From contig OZ020622.1 of assembly GCA_963971575.1 (NCBI GenBank), forward strand, positions 3,820,279 through 3,884,278: a DNA stretch of 64,000 nt, written 5' to 3'. Source of the DNA: Liopterus haemorrhoidalis (lineage: Eukaryota; Arthropoda; Insecta; Coleoptera; Dytiscidae). Under the pieces are notes generated by a model. It was given only the letters and a program-made list of their open reading frames with translations, was not told the DNA's origin and did not search any database. Below, piece after piece: positions 1 to 9,917 of this stretch (the first letter of the stretch is position 1; every line of letters starts with the position of its first letter). A program made the translations under genes and the position numbers.

Positions 1-150
1 GTTACGATATTGTTTTAACAAAAAAAAATATATATTGATACGATACTGGATCAAATGTACTGATATTAAGTATCGAAAGATTAGTATCGATACTGAAATC
101 TCGATATTGAATGAAAAATATAGATACTGCTATCGTATCCCTACGTATAA
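1..150. repeat. GTATCGATAC-rich repeat, possible hAT terminus
   Basis: The stretch is built from variations of the palindrome GTATCGATAC and ends near 142-147 with TATCGTATCCCTA. Read on the minus strand this gives TAGGGATACGATAGCAGT, which resembles termini of some insect hAT elements. The other end lies outside the window, so the class is an inference. Confidence 0.3.
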
Positions 151-960
151 CACCAAAATTCTCATATTTTGCTATTAAGGTACCGTGCGATAATTTTTTC
201 TTGTCAATTACATAACAGTAAACAATGACTTTAAAAATATCAAAACTGTATTCTAATTCACAGCTGAAAATCTCAATTTAACAAAGAACCAATCAGATTA
301 CTTCGTTTGTCCGAACTCACCCGAGGAACAACGAAACTGTGTTCCTAACTTAATACCTGTTATCAACTAATTGGCGTGTAGAGAAAAATAGTGTTAATTT
401 AATAATAAATTCGTATAAGGTAATAAAAATAGAATGTACGCCTACGCATACATGTCCTTGGAAATTAGTTTGATAACTAAATGTTTCTGTCAACTATTGC
501 ATAACGGACAAGATTTGTTGATTGCTCTGTACAAGTTCACGAGTATGAAAGGACATTTACCTTATCGAGACGTCTTGTTTTAGATCTAAAATAATACAAG
601 CATACATAACAAGATATTATAAAAAGTGTAATTTCAAAGTTAGCACTTAGTAAAGTTATGCTATTTAATCCATCCCGCATGATCTGCATTCTGAATGCAT
701 ATTGCAGAATTATAACTAATCGGCTTTGGACTATCTCTAGTTATAATCGCGAGCTAGACTATTCGCTATGATTAATTTTAAAGTTAGATACCATTTCCGT
801 TTTAGAACCCGCTTACTCTAACGCCGCCCTGTCAAATATGAGTAATGATGTACAAAGTTGATTTATGCACCCATTTCTGAAGGTATTCACTGGAGGAACA
901 CACCAAATAAATACACTGAAAATGTATTAAAATAAAATACCCAAAATTAAACATCGAATG
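151..960. other. AT-rich DNA without recognised feature
   Basis: I see no coding signal, paired termini or tandem structure here. It precedes the truncated start of a LINE relic. Confidence 0.5.
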
Positions 961-1429
961 GTGTAGGTGTTTGGTAACATTAATTAATTTTAAATCTTTC
1001 TATAATAGTTATATAGAGGTAGTTAGTGGATTAAAAGATGAACTAAAAATAATGAATGAGTATTTTGAAATGAACAGACTGAAATTTAACTTAGATAAAT
1101 GTAAATATATGATATTATGTAAAAATAATGAGTACGATTTAGATATAAAAGACAATGGGGTAGAAAGAGTAAAAGTTAATATTGTGTGTTAGAATTGGTT
1201 GATAAATATAAATACTTAGGAGTTGTACTAGATAGGAAGTTGAAATTTAAAGAGCACGTGCAATACGTAATTAAGAAAGTGGCAAAAAAATAGGCTTTTT
1301 CAGCAGAGTTTCTTATAGGTATGGTTTAAGGGGTGGGGTTAATTTTGCATTTTTTAAGCATATTTTTAAGAACGATTTGTGGAAATCTGGTAAAGGTAAG
1401 CTAAATGGGTGAAAGTCTATCTTAAAGAA

Positions 1430-1870
1430 CAACACTTGAAGAGTATTGCGTTAAATTTTTATTGAAAAATGAGCCATTGGCGTAATTTTTTAGTAAACAC
1501 TCCAAAAAAAAATTTGATTTGCGTTGTACACGATATCTAGTGACACAATAATCTGAAGCATATAATTCAAAAAGTTTTGGTTAGTTTAAAAGTTTCTTCA
1601 GGTAGTGACGTCGAGTTTTTTTTATTAAATTGAGTTTTAAATTTTTGGTACGACAAAAAATCGAAAAAAAACGTAAAAAATCGTGTTTGATAATCGGAAA
1701 AATGGTTATAAAAAAAAATATATTCAAAATAAAAGCAAAAACTCAACGTCACTACCTAGTAAAATGATTTATAAAGAAGTGTGCAAAATTTCAGAAAGAT
1801 CCATTCATTAGTTTTTGAGTTATGATGTACACTGCACCAAAAAAAGCTATTTTTCAGAAAACGCATTTAA
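1430..1870. repeat. Foldback repeat inserted in the LINE
   Basis: The block AGGTAGTGACGTCGAGTTTT at 1600-1619 returns as its near-perfect reverse complement at 1738-1757, separated by AT-rich DNA. The left arm is also similar to the inner arm of the larger foldback at 29699-30335 (shared AGGTARYGACGTYGAG core and flanking TTGGTTAGTTT-like DNA). The exact borders of the insert within 1346-2220 are unclear. A C tract at 2210-2220 closes its right side. Confidence 0.55.
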
Positions 1871-2685
1871 AAATAAAGAATGTTTTTTTATTAAATAAAT
1901 ATTAAATTTTTTTCTAATTTTTCTAAAAATATATACAAGTATATTTCAATATATGTATCAAAGATATTCGTCACGAGTCCCCTTTCTAAGAGTATAAAGC
2001 AGCTGATATCGATATTAAAGCCACATGCGCACAAAAGCGATACAACAGCCACATTCATACGATAGGCGCGAAAAAACAAATAATAGGTACTAGTATTAAA
2101 ATGAGTATATCTCAGTCAATTTTGCTCCGATTAACTTGAAATTTTAATGGGATACTCTTGAAGATATATACAATCGAATAAGCCAATAAAAAAAATCATC
2201 AAAAATACCCCCCCCCCCCCTTAAGTAGATACACTAGATTATTAATATATAATACAATTATACTGCCACACTTTACATACTGTGCAACTGTCACTTTTAT
2301 GTGCAATAAAACAGATATAGATAAGTTACAGAAATGTCAAAATAAGGCCCTGAGAGTAATATTAAAATGTGATCAGTATGCAAGTATTATGTCTATGTTA
2401 AAGGCGATGAACTGGCTAGATATCAGTAGTTATGTTGAATTTAAAGTATTAACATTTATTTATAAAATACTAAAAAATATGGTACCTGATTATCTAGGAA
2501 TTAGAATTAAACAAAATAAAAATGTACATGTGTACAACACAAGAAATAAGGAAGATTTTTCCATAACTTTTGTTAGAAAGGAAGCAACTAAGAGCAGTGT
2601 TTTTTCTAAAGGTTTGACTTTATATAACCAACTTCCTAAGGAAATTAAAAATATAGAAAGATACAAATTATTTGAGTGTAAAGTA

Positions 2686-3197
2686 CAGTAGGTGGCCAAA
2701 TTATTAGGGACAGCACACCCCCCCTGTAATTTTCAAGTTTAAATGAATTTGTGAGAAAATAAATTGTTTTTAAATCATTTTTCTTCTATATTCTTGTTGC
2801 TGGTATCATTATTATTTTAAAAAGCGGGAGATCGCCAAAGAAATCATCACCACCAAGCGGCAATTTATAGAAACCCTTATCAGAGAGTGGCATCACAACC
2901 CCAATCTCAGACACAACGCAAAAGTCTGCATAGAAAGCATGCCTAAACGCCTGGAAGCCGCAATCGCAGCAAATGGTGGCATTACAAAATATTAAGATTT
3001 TACTTAATTTGTTAAATTAACACTTTTTATACAAAAATAAATGATTATGAATAAGCAATTATGTCGTTTTATATTCTAAATAAAGCACTCTAATGAATAA
3101 AAATAAATACGAGACCCAAAGCCACTTATTTCCTCATTAAATTCATTTGAAAATTACAAAAAATCTGCACTGTCCCTAATAATTTGGGCCCCCACTG
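2686..3197 (+). mobile_element. Internally deleted Tc1-like DNA transposon with TA target duplication
   Basis: The ends are inverted repeats: left CAGTAGGTGGCCAAATTATT, right (reverse complement) CAGTGGGGGCCCAAATTATT, both continuing AGGGACAG. TA dinucleotides flank both sides (2684-2685 and 3198-3199). Only the last part of the transposase remains inside. Removing the element and one TA rejoins the surrounding LINE frame exactly, which fixes the borders. Confidence 0.85.
2828..2995 (+). pseudogene. Tc1-like transposase, C-terminal 55 residues
   Basis: The frame reads EIAKEIITTKRQFIETLIRE, then HNAKVCIESMPKRLEAAIAA and ends GGITKY with a TAA stop. The segment SMPKRLEA...GGxTKY is the usual C-terminus of Tc1-family transposases, which cut and paste the element using a DDE catalytic domain. 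Neither the catalytic residues nor the N-terminal helix-turn-helix is present because the interior was deleted. It lies inside the inverted repeats of the 2686-3197 element, so this is the remnant of that element's own gene. It cannot be active by itself but the termini could have been mobilised in trans. Confidence 0.8.
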
Positions 3198-3277
3198 TAC
3201 GTGAACATATTTTGAAAAAGTTGTTTTGTTGATTTTTAATACTTATTATATGTAGTTTATTTTAGTGTAAATGCTAT

Positions 3278-3321
3278 TTTTTGCGCCCCCCCCCAGATTT
3301 TAAGAGCTAGCTCCGCCACTG
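3278..3321 (-). repeat. Poly-C tract with CAGTGGCGGAGCTAG-type terminus
   Basis: Read on the minus strand the block is GGCAGTGGCGGAGCTAGCTC followed by a G run. A similar terminus on + at 3699-3730 (TAGTGGCGTAGCTTG plus about 17 G) faces the other way. Both look like ends of non-autonomous DNA elements, but no matching partner end was found for either. Confidence 0.35.
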
Positions 3322-3698
3322 CCAAAAATCCATCTAATTCGCGATGTTTTTCCTTTTTTATCTCCTACCTGTTCTTTACATCTACATAATTATTTTATTT
3401 TTTAGTAATTTTGTTTTGAAACTAACGTATTTAAAAGAAATCCTCAGGCGTTGTGTAATGTAAAATTTATAAAAAATGCTATTAGCATAAAGATCCCATG
3501 TGTATAAAGCCATTCATTAAACTCCTTGCAGGGAAACCCTTTATAGCAGCCTTTGTACATGTACAATAATATCAACTCATTAATATGGATGCACGACTAT
3601 TTTTTACTCTTTTCAAAATTGCCTGCTTGTTTACAAGTAACACGAAATACGGGATGAAGAATTTCTATAGAACTACACAAATTTAATAGGCCAACATG

Positions 3699-3900
3699 TA
3701 GTGGCGTAGCTTGGGGGGGGGGGGGGGGGCTTAAGGGCAAGGTAAGCACTACAAAATAAGTCTAAAGCCTCTTTAGGACCTCAGGATTTCAAAAATACCA
3801 ACCGTAAGTCCCTATTTCATGTAGTTTTTGAGATACGGTATTTCGAAAATGAAATATTTTAAAAAATTTCAAAACTACACAGATAAAAAATGCGTAGACA
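3699..3900 (+). repeat. G-tract terminus followed by dispersed repeat H
   Basis: After the G run, the block CCTCAGGATTTCAAAAAT...GTTTTTGAGATACGGTATTTCG matches DNA at 38110-38200 and, more weakly, 37960-38000 and 38270-38330. No coding potential is seen. It is a dispersed non-coding repeat of unknown class. Confidence 0.55.
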
Positions 3901-4400
3901 AATTAAAATATACATCCAGGTTTTAGAATAGATACTAGAAATATAATGTCCAACTTCTAATGCAAAGAAAATATAAGACTGGTAAGGTTCTTTGTAGGAT
4001 TTCTGTAAATATAGAGCAATAAATCCAAGGTCACTGTAAGTCCCTAAACGTCAAAAATCTCGGATAACCCCCGGCATTTATCCATAATTACCGAGAAGAA
4101 CTGCAGCCATGATTAATTATCTAGAATCGTTATAGATTTGACCTCGGTCAGGTAAAACTTTGCCCGAAGCGTTTGCACGACTCAAAACCGAGTTCTGCTA
4201 CATATTTTCAGGCCACGCCCTACAATTATTTATACTAACTGTCTATTAGAAACCGCTTTAATATTTATTAAATTATTACTTTGAAGTTCATGGACCCTAC
4301 GTTCAATTATCGATGTTTTAAGATCACGAGTAATCCGTGAGAGGGCAGATGCAGTCTTGTTTCAATAGACACCTGACTACTCACCAGACCTGACACACAA
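3901..4400. other. No recognised feature
   Basis: AT-rich sequence with no ORF of note, ahead of the SWIM/THAP unit. Confidence 0.45.
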
Positions 4401-4511
4401 TTGGGTACAACAATGCCCGATGGCGGCGCTACGAGCGCTGTGAACAGCTGATTGAAACGAGTAATGTGAAAGTTGTCCATATTTGTTTACATGTTAAATC
4501 ATCGATTTGCA

Positions 4512-5176
4512 ATGGATAATAAAAAGCTATCTTTATTAAATTATTTTAATTTTTTAAGTGCAACACCTTCTTCTAGGTGTGTAGTTGAAGGAGAAGAGTT
4601 GTTAAACGCCGGAAATCTTATGTTGTGCGGAATTTTGGACAAAAATGATGAGCATGTCTACATATGTGGGTTATGTTTACAAACAAGCAGTTTGAGAACA
4701 CCACCTCACGAAGTCACTGGGAAATTAAAATTTAGTAATGATGTTGAAGTTTTAAATATGTCCTGCACATGTAAAGCAGGAACTACATGCAAACACATTT
4801 CAGCTATCCTATTATTTTGTGCCAGGTGGTTAACAAACCAAAATGAAAGAAGCCAAGATCAGGGCATTGATTGATTGTGAAATATTTGATTTATCTTTTT
4901 TTTTGTGTGGTTTCTGTTGGTTTTACTTTTTGTTCCAGAAATAATATATTGAGTATGGAAATATTAACCAGCACAGATTTAAAATGCCTGTGGTCTACTT
5001 TTAAGAAACCTGTCTTACAACAGTATGAACCGAAACCTCTGTTAGAAACTCCTTGCCTAAATAAATTGATTAAAAACAAAAGCAGGCACTGAAAGTTCAG
5101 TGAAAATGTATTAGAAAAGCTGCGTACAGAATTTGAGACCGCTTGCCCTAATTCTGCATTAAAATTACCCGGGTAG
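4512..5176 (+). pseudogene. SWIM zinc-finger protein relic, two exons (YqaJ/SWIM-type family suspected)
   Basis: Exon 1 (4512-4825) begins at MDNKKLSLLNYFNFL and contains the SWIM zinc-binding pattern CxCxnCxH in MSCTCKAGTTCKHISAILLF, preceded by LQTSSLRTPPHEVTGKL. A GT-AG intron (4826-4938, donor CAG/GTGGTT, acceptor TTTTTGTTCCAG) keeps frame and gives FCAR/NNILSMEILTSTDLKC across the junction. Exon 2 continues TSTDLKCLWSTFKKP...KPLLETPCLNK, has one in-frame TGA at 5090-5092, and ends ETACPNSALKLPG with TAG at 5174-5176. SWIM domains bind zinc and usually act in DNA or protein contacts. From memory of dispersed invertebrate families, the same SWIM plus TDLKCLW arrangement occurs in proteins with a YqaJ-like exonuclease domain, but no nuclease domain is visible here. 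The start could also be the upstream ATG-less frame from 4473. Confidence 0.6.
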
Positions 5177-5280
5177 ATATTTAATTATGTTCGAGAAGGA
5201 TTTTTATAATTTAGTGTTTGTTTTTTATTTAATTTGTTTAATAAATACTAGTTTGTTATTATCACTTCCACAGCACCAAA

Positions 5281-5392
5281 TTTATTAACAGTTCACAAAT
5301 TGTTTCTCATTTGGAAAATAGTGGAAGTAAATATTTTTGTTACTTCCTTTTCTAGAGTGACAGCCAAACACACACCAATTTGTGTTATAATA
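5281..5392 (-). pseudogene. THAP-domain fragment, convergent with the SWIM gene
   Basis: Read on the minus strand from about 5392, the frame gives NWCVFGCHSRKGSNKN, then IYFHYFPNEKQFVNC and a stop. The C-x4-C pair, the following basic stretch and the FP motif match the first half of a THAP (C2CH) zinc finger, a DNA-binding domain found in P-element-type transposases and in host factors. The tryptophan and the later C and H ligands are lost. The copy at 14290-14475 is close in sequence (FGCHSRK and FPNEKQFV identical) and still has the tryptophan region. The fragment is too short for a standard ORF call. Confidence 0.6.
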
Positions 5393-5874
5393 ACTCATTA
5401 TAACATAAAGTAATATAAAAAAGAATAATAATTGATATCAAAAGTTAATATAACAAACAAACTGCAACACTAACTTTTAAAAGCAATACAAACTACACGA
5501 GAAACCACATGTAAACCAGATGTAAACAATAAACTATTACTCGTTTCGCTTAGTTCAGTTATAGTCCGCTTGGCGTCACTTCATAGCGCTGTTGAGCCCA
5601 ATAGGATAGGGCAGGAGTGGGCAACCTTCAGTGACAAAGAGCCAAATCTATATTGAAAACAAAAACAATAACATGGAAGAGCCGCTAAAAAATATATGCT
5701 ATATTTAAGAAAAAAACGTAAAAATTGTTATTAATATATAATGTATAAATAAATTAATATTTACTTATACATTTAGTTTGTGATACCTATTGCACTTGCC
5801 AGTATATTACAATATAATAATTTTTTTACTGGGACGATTGCTACTTGCATAGTGTTATAAGACTCCAGCAAACA

Positions 5875-6235
5875 TTCAACTAACGGCCGAATGCCGGCTA
5901 ACTGCTTTTATGCTGGTAAATTACTGGCACCAAAAGTAAGTGCAACGCCAGTATTAATAATGTACTTCACATTTGTATTTCGCATTCCGCCTATACGAAG
6001 TACTTTACCAGCATTTTATAAGCACTCTTCTTCACTCATACTTTTTACTTAAAACCATCAGAAATAAATCTTGCAACTAATGCGATTATTTTGCACTTTA
6101 CCGTTGCTGGGCCGGCAACTGATACATCAATGGGCCAGTAACGGCCACGGGGACACCGGGGTACTGGCCCATTACTTTCAATGCCGGGGAGTATGTGCTT
6201 TACCAGTACTGGCCCGTATAAAAATGTTTGCTGGG
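5875..6235 (+). mobile_element. MITE family M1, copy 1 (361 bp)
   Basis: The ends are inverted: CCAGCAAACATT left, AATGTTTGCTGGG right. ACT precedes and follows it (5872-5874, 6236-6238), a possible short target duplication. Internally a GC-rich hairpin pairs ATGGGCCAGTA with TACTGGCCCAT around 6132-6176. Copies at 17607-17978 (+), 22492-22863 (-) and a diverged one at 19651 (-) make this the most repeated MITE in the window. It codes for nothing. Confidence 0.85.
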
Positions 6236-6844
6236 ACTTCAATATTTGGTAAATATTCAGTAATCTTTAACTTAAGGCAGCACTCAAGTTTCAGGTCAGT
6301 AAGATTACTTCTTAACTGACTATTAATTTCATATGTGAAAAAACTTGCTCACAGTAATGTGTGGATCCGAAAATTGTCAGTAGTCCAAAAGCATAATTTT
6401 TTAAATGATTGAACGATTCTGGAAGACGATTCCAAGCTTCGAAAACAACTTTATCTACATCTTAAAGATTGCGAATTTCGGTCCACTTATGCTGGATAAA
6501 GTGAACTTTTCTCTTTCTAAACTTTCCAGTTCAGAATTAAGTTTTAAGAATATATTATTCCATAAATCTTTGGATTTCCAGTTCAATAATTGAAGTTCAA
6601 ATTGTACCTGATTAATCAATGGGAATGGTGATAAATGTAATTACTGCATAAGTGCTTCAATTGGTTTTGTCAACAGAGCTAGTGTAGCTTTATATTTTCT
6701 AAACTCTTTAAATCTTTCTCCAAAAGCTTCTTGCATGTTAACAATAGTTTGTGCAAAAAAAATTGCATTAATAACGTTGTTATTGTCCTTATGTTTCTGA
6801 AAATTAATAAAATGTAAAAATGTTTCTGCACGTATATCATTCAT
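6236..6844 (-). pseudogene. hAT-family transposase C-terminal half (GTF2I-repeat/EPM2AIP1-like type)
   Basis: On the minus strand the frame from 6844 reads AFGERFKEFRKYKATLALLT, the region before the dimerisation domain in this hAT group. After stops and shifts near 6640 and 6450 it continues FEAWNRLPESFNHLKNYA, then LLTIFGSTHYCEQVFSHM at about 6385-6332 and SNLTDLKLECCLKL. The motif STHYCEQVFSHMK is the conserved C-terminal hAT dimerisation motif (STxxCEQxFSxMK), which makes the family call firm. hAT transposases excise and reinsert elements with 8-bp target duplications. The zinc finger and the first catalytic residues are absent, and at least two frameshifts and two stops show the gene is dead. 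Confidence 0.8.
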
Positions 6845-6860
6845 CCGAAATTACTTCTTC

Positions 6861-7440
6861 TAAAAGGGAAAATTTTTGATCTGAGCCCCAAAAAAAAATG
6901 GCTTCTGAACCTCTCCCAAGAAAAAAAAACTGGATTTGCGCCAAATGGAAAGTCTTCCCAGAAGACTGAAAAGTGTTTTTATAGCAGAAAGAGGTCAGTT
7001 ATTTTCATAAAAAACTAAAAACTTGAATGATGTCATTATCCGGATAGTTTTTGGATAGGTTATCTTGTTTAGCTTGTAAATCCGGCTCTTCTTGCTTATA
7101 TATTGATGCAAATATCGCAATTAAACTGTCTACAAAAATGACCTCATAATAACAAACCTACAATTATGACATCAAATAATTTCAAACAATAATTATATTA
7201 CGTCTCTTGACCTTCCTTTCGCCAGATACTCCACAGAGAGGAAGGGAAACGAGAAGGGGGAAGACAGGCAAGCGGTTTGTGCGAAGCAATAATCACAAAT
7301 CTCTTTAGACATGACAGTTTGGAAGAACGCCCAGTGCTGGAGAAACAGGAAACCCAAAAAGTTTACACTCTTACATCTACTGTCACTATTTTATTATCCC
7401 TTGTCATATTATTAGTCGTATCTTATTTTTTTTTATTCAT
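6861..7440. other. No recognised feature
   Basis: Low-information DNA between the hAT relic and a repeat terminus. A short ORF near 7277 has no recognisable domain and is likely chance. Confidence 0.4.
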
Positions 7441-7445
7441 TGCAC

Positions 7446-7510
7446 CAGTGGCGGCTGAGACAGGGAGGCGCTGGGACAGTGACCTCCTAAAAATTTTTAG
7501 TAAAAAAGCT
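7446..7510 (+). repeat. Element terminus CAGTGGCGGCTGAGACAGGG
   Basis: The terminus CAGTGGCGGCTGAGACAGGG and the following CCTAAAAATTTTTAGTAA recur in reverse orientation at about 49470-49530. That indicates a shared DNA-element end, probably hAT-like. Only one end of each copy is visible. Confidence 0.5.
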
Positions 7511-7559
7511 AAATTTAATACTTTATTTATACTTCTTTAAAATTGCATTAAAGCAGCTA

Positions 7560-7835
7560 GATATGTCTGCATATTTTTATTTTTATTATTTCTTATTCAA
7601 AGATTTTTCATATAAATGTTAGATTTAAAAAATTTAAATCAAGACAACTCTTCCGAGCGTTGTTGGACACTCCACGGAGTGTCCAAAGATGCAGCGTTGC
7701 CACATGCAATATCTAATGTTCTTATCTACATATGTAGCAAAAATTTCCTAGTAACGGCAACAGCGGCGAAGGTTAGTGTTGCATGTATTAGTGAATTACG
7801 GCCGGTGTCCCGTAGCTTAGTTCGGTCGTTGTGAT
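7560..7835 (+). repeat. Dispersed repeat I, copy 1
   Basis: About 270 bp here align with 39670-39920 on the minus strand, including TTATTATTTCTTATTCAAAG and GCGTTGCCACATGCAATATC. In both copies one frame stays open and similar (SKDAALPHAISNVLIYI here, SRDTAFPQAISNVFIYA there), so it may descend from a coding sequence. No known domain is recognised. Confidence 0.5.
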
Positions 7836-7954
7836 TTGTGACAAGTACTTAAACGTGAAAATGAATCGAATGAAGCACGTTAGTTTTATTAAAATATACT
7901 GTATATTTTAATACAACTAACGTGCTTAAACTATGAAACAAAATTATTAATAAA

Positions 7955-8585
7955 AAATCATCTGTGGCCACCACAGTACCGACCGCCATTATAAAGTACT
8001 TGTATAAAATATATTCTAGCAGCAGAGTAGAAATAACTTGGCCTAATATTTTCTAACAGAGATATTATTTATCATGACCATGGAAACGTTACATATAAGT
8101 ATGAAAATTTGAGACTGAAAAAATTTTACAAAAATTTACGACAAATTTTTCGAAATTTTTCGTTTCATCAAAAAACATCTCAAATAAAAGTTATTAGTTA
8201 TTGCATTTATAGCAACTTTTGTTAAATACATTTTTTCGAAATATTTTTCTGTTGCTAAATATTCGCAAAAATCGACACGAGTAAACTACCATTTTTACTC
8301 AACCGATTTTTACCAAAAGTTGATCAACTCGTGCCATTGATGGCAGAAGTTTAAATATGAAGTTTCATAAAAATCCTTTTAGCCGAATTTGCTCTACACG
8401 TGTACACAGACAGACAAGCGGACGGACGGACAGATGGACAGACGGACGGACAGACAGACCGACAGACATCGTGCTAAAAATAGTCAAAACGTTATGTAGG
8501 GACCTCAATTCGTGGAGATCCATCGAAATCTCGAAATCGGTATGATCAAAATACCTCCCTTATATATGTTGGCGGTCGGTAAAAA
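7955..8585 (-). mobile_element. Family A Helentron-like element, copy 1
   Basis: On the minus strand the copy starts with ACCGACCGCCA (8580-8570) and carries a tetranucleotide block of CTGT/CGTC type (8409-8467). It ends with the inverse repeat TGGCGGTCGGT followed by the hairpin CTGTGGTGGCCACAG (7976-7962) and a T-rich tail. Inverted subterminal repeats, a microsatellite near one end and a terminal 3' hairpin without target duplication are the architecture known for Helentron-derived elements such as DINE-1. The class assignment is inference; the paired motifs and the other copies are seen directly. Confidence 0.6.
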
Positions 8586-9469
8586 TATGGGTCCTCATCG
8601 GCCAAAATTGAATATTTCCCAACAGGATAAAAATGGAAATAGAACATTTAATAGAAAGTTTAGTGAAAAACAATATTTAAATACAAGTTGGTTGTGTGGA
8701 TGTGATAAATAAAATGTTTTTTTTTTTGTTTCCTGTGTTTGATTTGCTCATCAGACGCATATGAAATAAAGACAGTAAATAGTGTTAAAGATATTAAACA
8801 TTGCAAAGATAAAGTTCTTAAACATAATGTGTCTCATAAAAATATGCATTATTCGGTCAAATTTGCCATGCTGGGATCGGTAAATATACGATTTCAACTT
8901 GATACTGCGTATAAACTTTCAATTAAAGAACATAACTAAAAGGTTAAATCTAATATTTAAATACATGTGAATATGTGTAGGTATCTGCTTAATTAATAAC
9001 CAAATATGTTATGTTTCTGACTACAAAGCATTGTCTTAATAATATTGCAATTTTAATAATAATAATAATAATAATAATAGAAGTAATAACTACAAAAATG
9101 ATAATAATATTGACCATGAATCTTAATAAAAGTGCCAGATTTGTCAGTTATTCTAGTTGCAGAACATATTTTCAGGTATTTTTTATTTATTTACTTTTTT
9201 CTCGTATAACTATATTTTAATAGATATATATGGGAAAAAAGTGTCCCCCCAAATATTTTACTCATCAGCCGCTACTGCATTGCACCAGCCAGAGCCGTAG
9301 CAACGGTCTGCCATCGGGGCAAGTGCCACGGGCGCGTGGCCTGATGAGGGGCGCCATCATGTGTTACTTATATCGTGTGGTTATTACACAGTTGTGTTCT
9401 GGAAGTGAGGACAAATGTTTTAAATATCTGGTCTCATGTGAGAAATAGCTACACTCATTTCCTCTTCTA
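8586..9469. other. Mostly unique AT-rich DNA with an (AAT)n tract
   Basis: An (AAT)n microsatellite lies at 9054-9079. Around 9285-9345 a GC-richer patch with AGAGCCGTAGCAACGG resembles ends of family E (50245-50540, 54240-54530). No gene is recognised. Confidence 0.4.
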
Positions 9470-9727
9470 TTGAGAATAAACATTACCTATAGAGGCGCTG
9501 TTGTCGCTTACAAAATGGCGATTGGAATAGGATATTTTTGACATTTGCCATTTGATACACAACAATTCACATTGCAGTTAATTTTCTGTTGCGATTTTAA
9601 AAACATTTTATTAAAGTTTTCTTCACTTTAACACATACAAATAAATGAGCTACAACCAACAAAATCCTATTCCGTTAAGTTCCAAAATATTCCGCTAGGC
9701 GTCACTTCAGTTATTGTCAGTTCTCAA
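9470..9727. mobile_element. MITE family M2, copy 1 (258 bp, diverged)
   Basis: The ends are TTGAGAATAAACA and TGTCAGTTCTCAA, flanked by TA on both sides (9468-9469, 9728-9729). Interior blocks such as GAGGCGCTGTTGTCG correspond to the better-conserved copies at 39928-40183 and 48703-48958. The TA duplication points to mariner-type mobilisation. Confidence 0.7.
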
Positions 9728-9917
9728 TATTTTTCAGCCTTTCACGTTTCTCAGTATCCATTAATGTTGAAAAACCAAGCTCGCGTAAGTACGATGTTGA
9801 AAATTGTAATAAAATTTTAATCGCTTTTTCAGAAATAGTTTAAACTCGGTTTGAACAGAAATCTAAAATTCTTCAACTGTTATTTCCGAAAATTTCATTT
9901 TGAAAGTACGATCAAAG

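Larger units (their letters stand above)
961..3232 (+). pseudogene. Non-LTR retrotransposon (CR1/jockey-group) reverse transcriptase C-terminal half, split by two insertions
   Basis: The reading frame from about 971 carries the palm/thumb signature of LINE reverse transcriptases (NRLKFNLDKCKYMIL, then after a shift YKYLGVVLDRKLKFKEH at 1207-1257). Coding resumes near 2222 with IYNTIILPHFTYCATV and runs through LQKCQNKALRVILKCD to FECKV at 2685. It then continues after an inserted Tc1-like element as REHILKKLF and stops at 3230-3232. The catalytic part of the RT and the endonuclease are missing, so the copy is 5' truncated. Stops and frameshifts near 1190 and 1290, plus about 870 bp of foreign DNA at roughly 1346-2220, show it is dead. 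The family normally copies RNA into DNA at the target site. CR1 versus jockey cannot be settled by eye. Confidence 0.8.
4425..5595. mobile_element. SWIM/THAP unit: two convergent gene relics between imperfect inverted repeats
   Basis: A SWIM zinc-finger gene on + (4512-5176) and a THAP-domain fragment on - (5281-5392) point tail to tail. Both flanks share an imperfect inverted repeat: left GAAACGAGTAAT (4456-4467) followed by TTTGTTTACATGT, right (minus strand, about 5500-5560) GAAACGAGTAAT followed by TTGTTTACAT and TTTACATGT, each with GCGCTA further out. The same gene pair in the same relative order recurs inverted at 14238-14658. That supports a linked mobile unit rather than chance neighbours. 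The superfamily is not identified; P, Kolobok and Academ are candidates to compare. No target duplication was found. Confidence 0.5.
5612..6860 (-). mobile_element. hAT element relic, 5' truncated, with nested MITE
   Basis: The outer end at 5612 reads CAGGAGTGGGCAACC, a typical hAT terminal repeat. The transposase relic on the minus strand lies inside. A 361-bp MITE (5875-6235) is inserted between the transposase and this end. I found no matching second terminus before 7300, so the 5' side of the element is missing. Confidence 0.65.

Noticed and set aside
6045..6319. ORFs on both strands within the MITE at 5875-6235 and its copies
   Set aside because: They are open by composition of the GC-rich hairpin; stops differ among copies and no codon conservation is visible.
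7277..7540. 87-residue ORF with a hydrophobic stretch
   Set aside because: It runs into a repeat terminus, has no splice or homologue support, and AT-rich DNA often gives hydrophobic ORFs.
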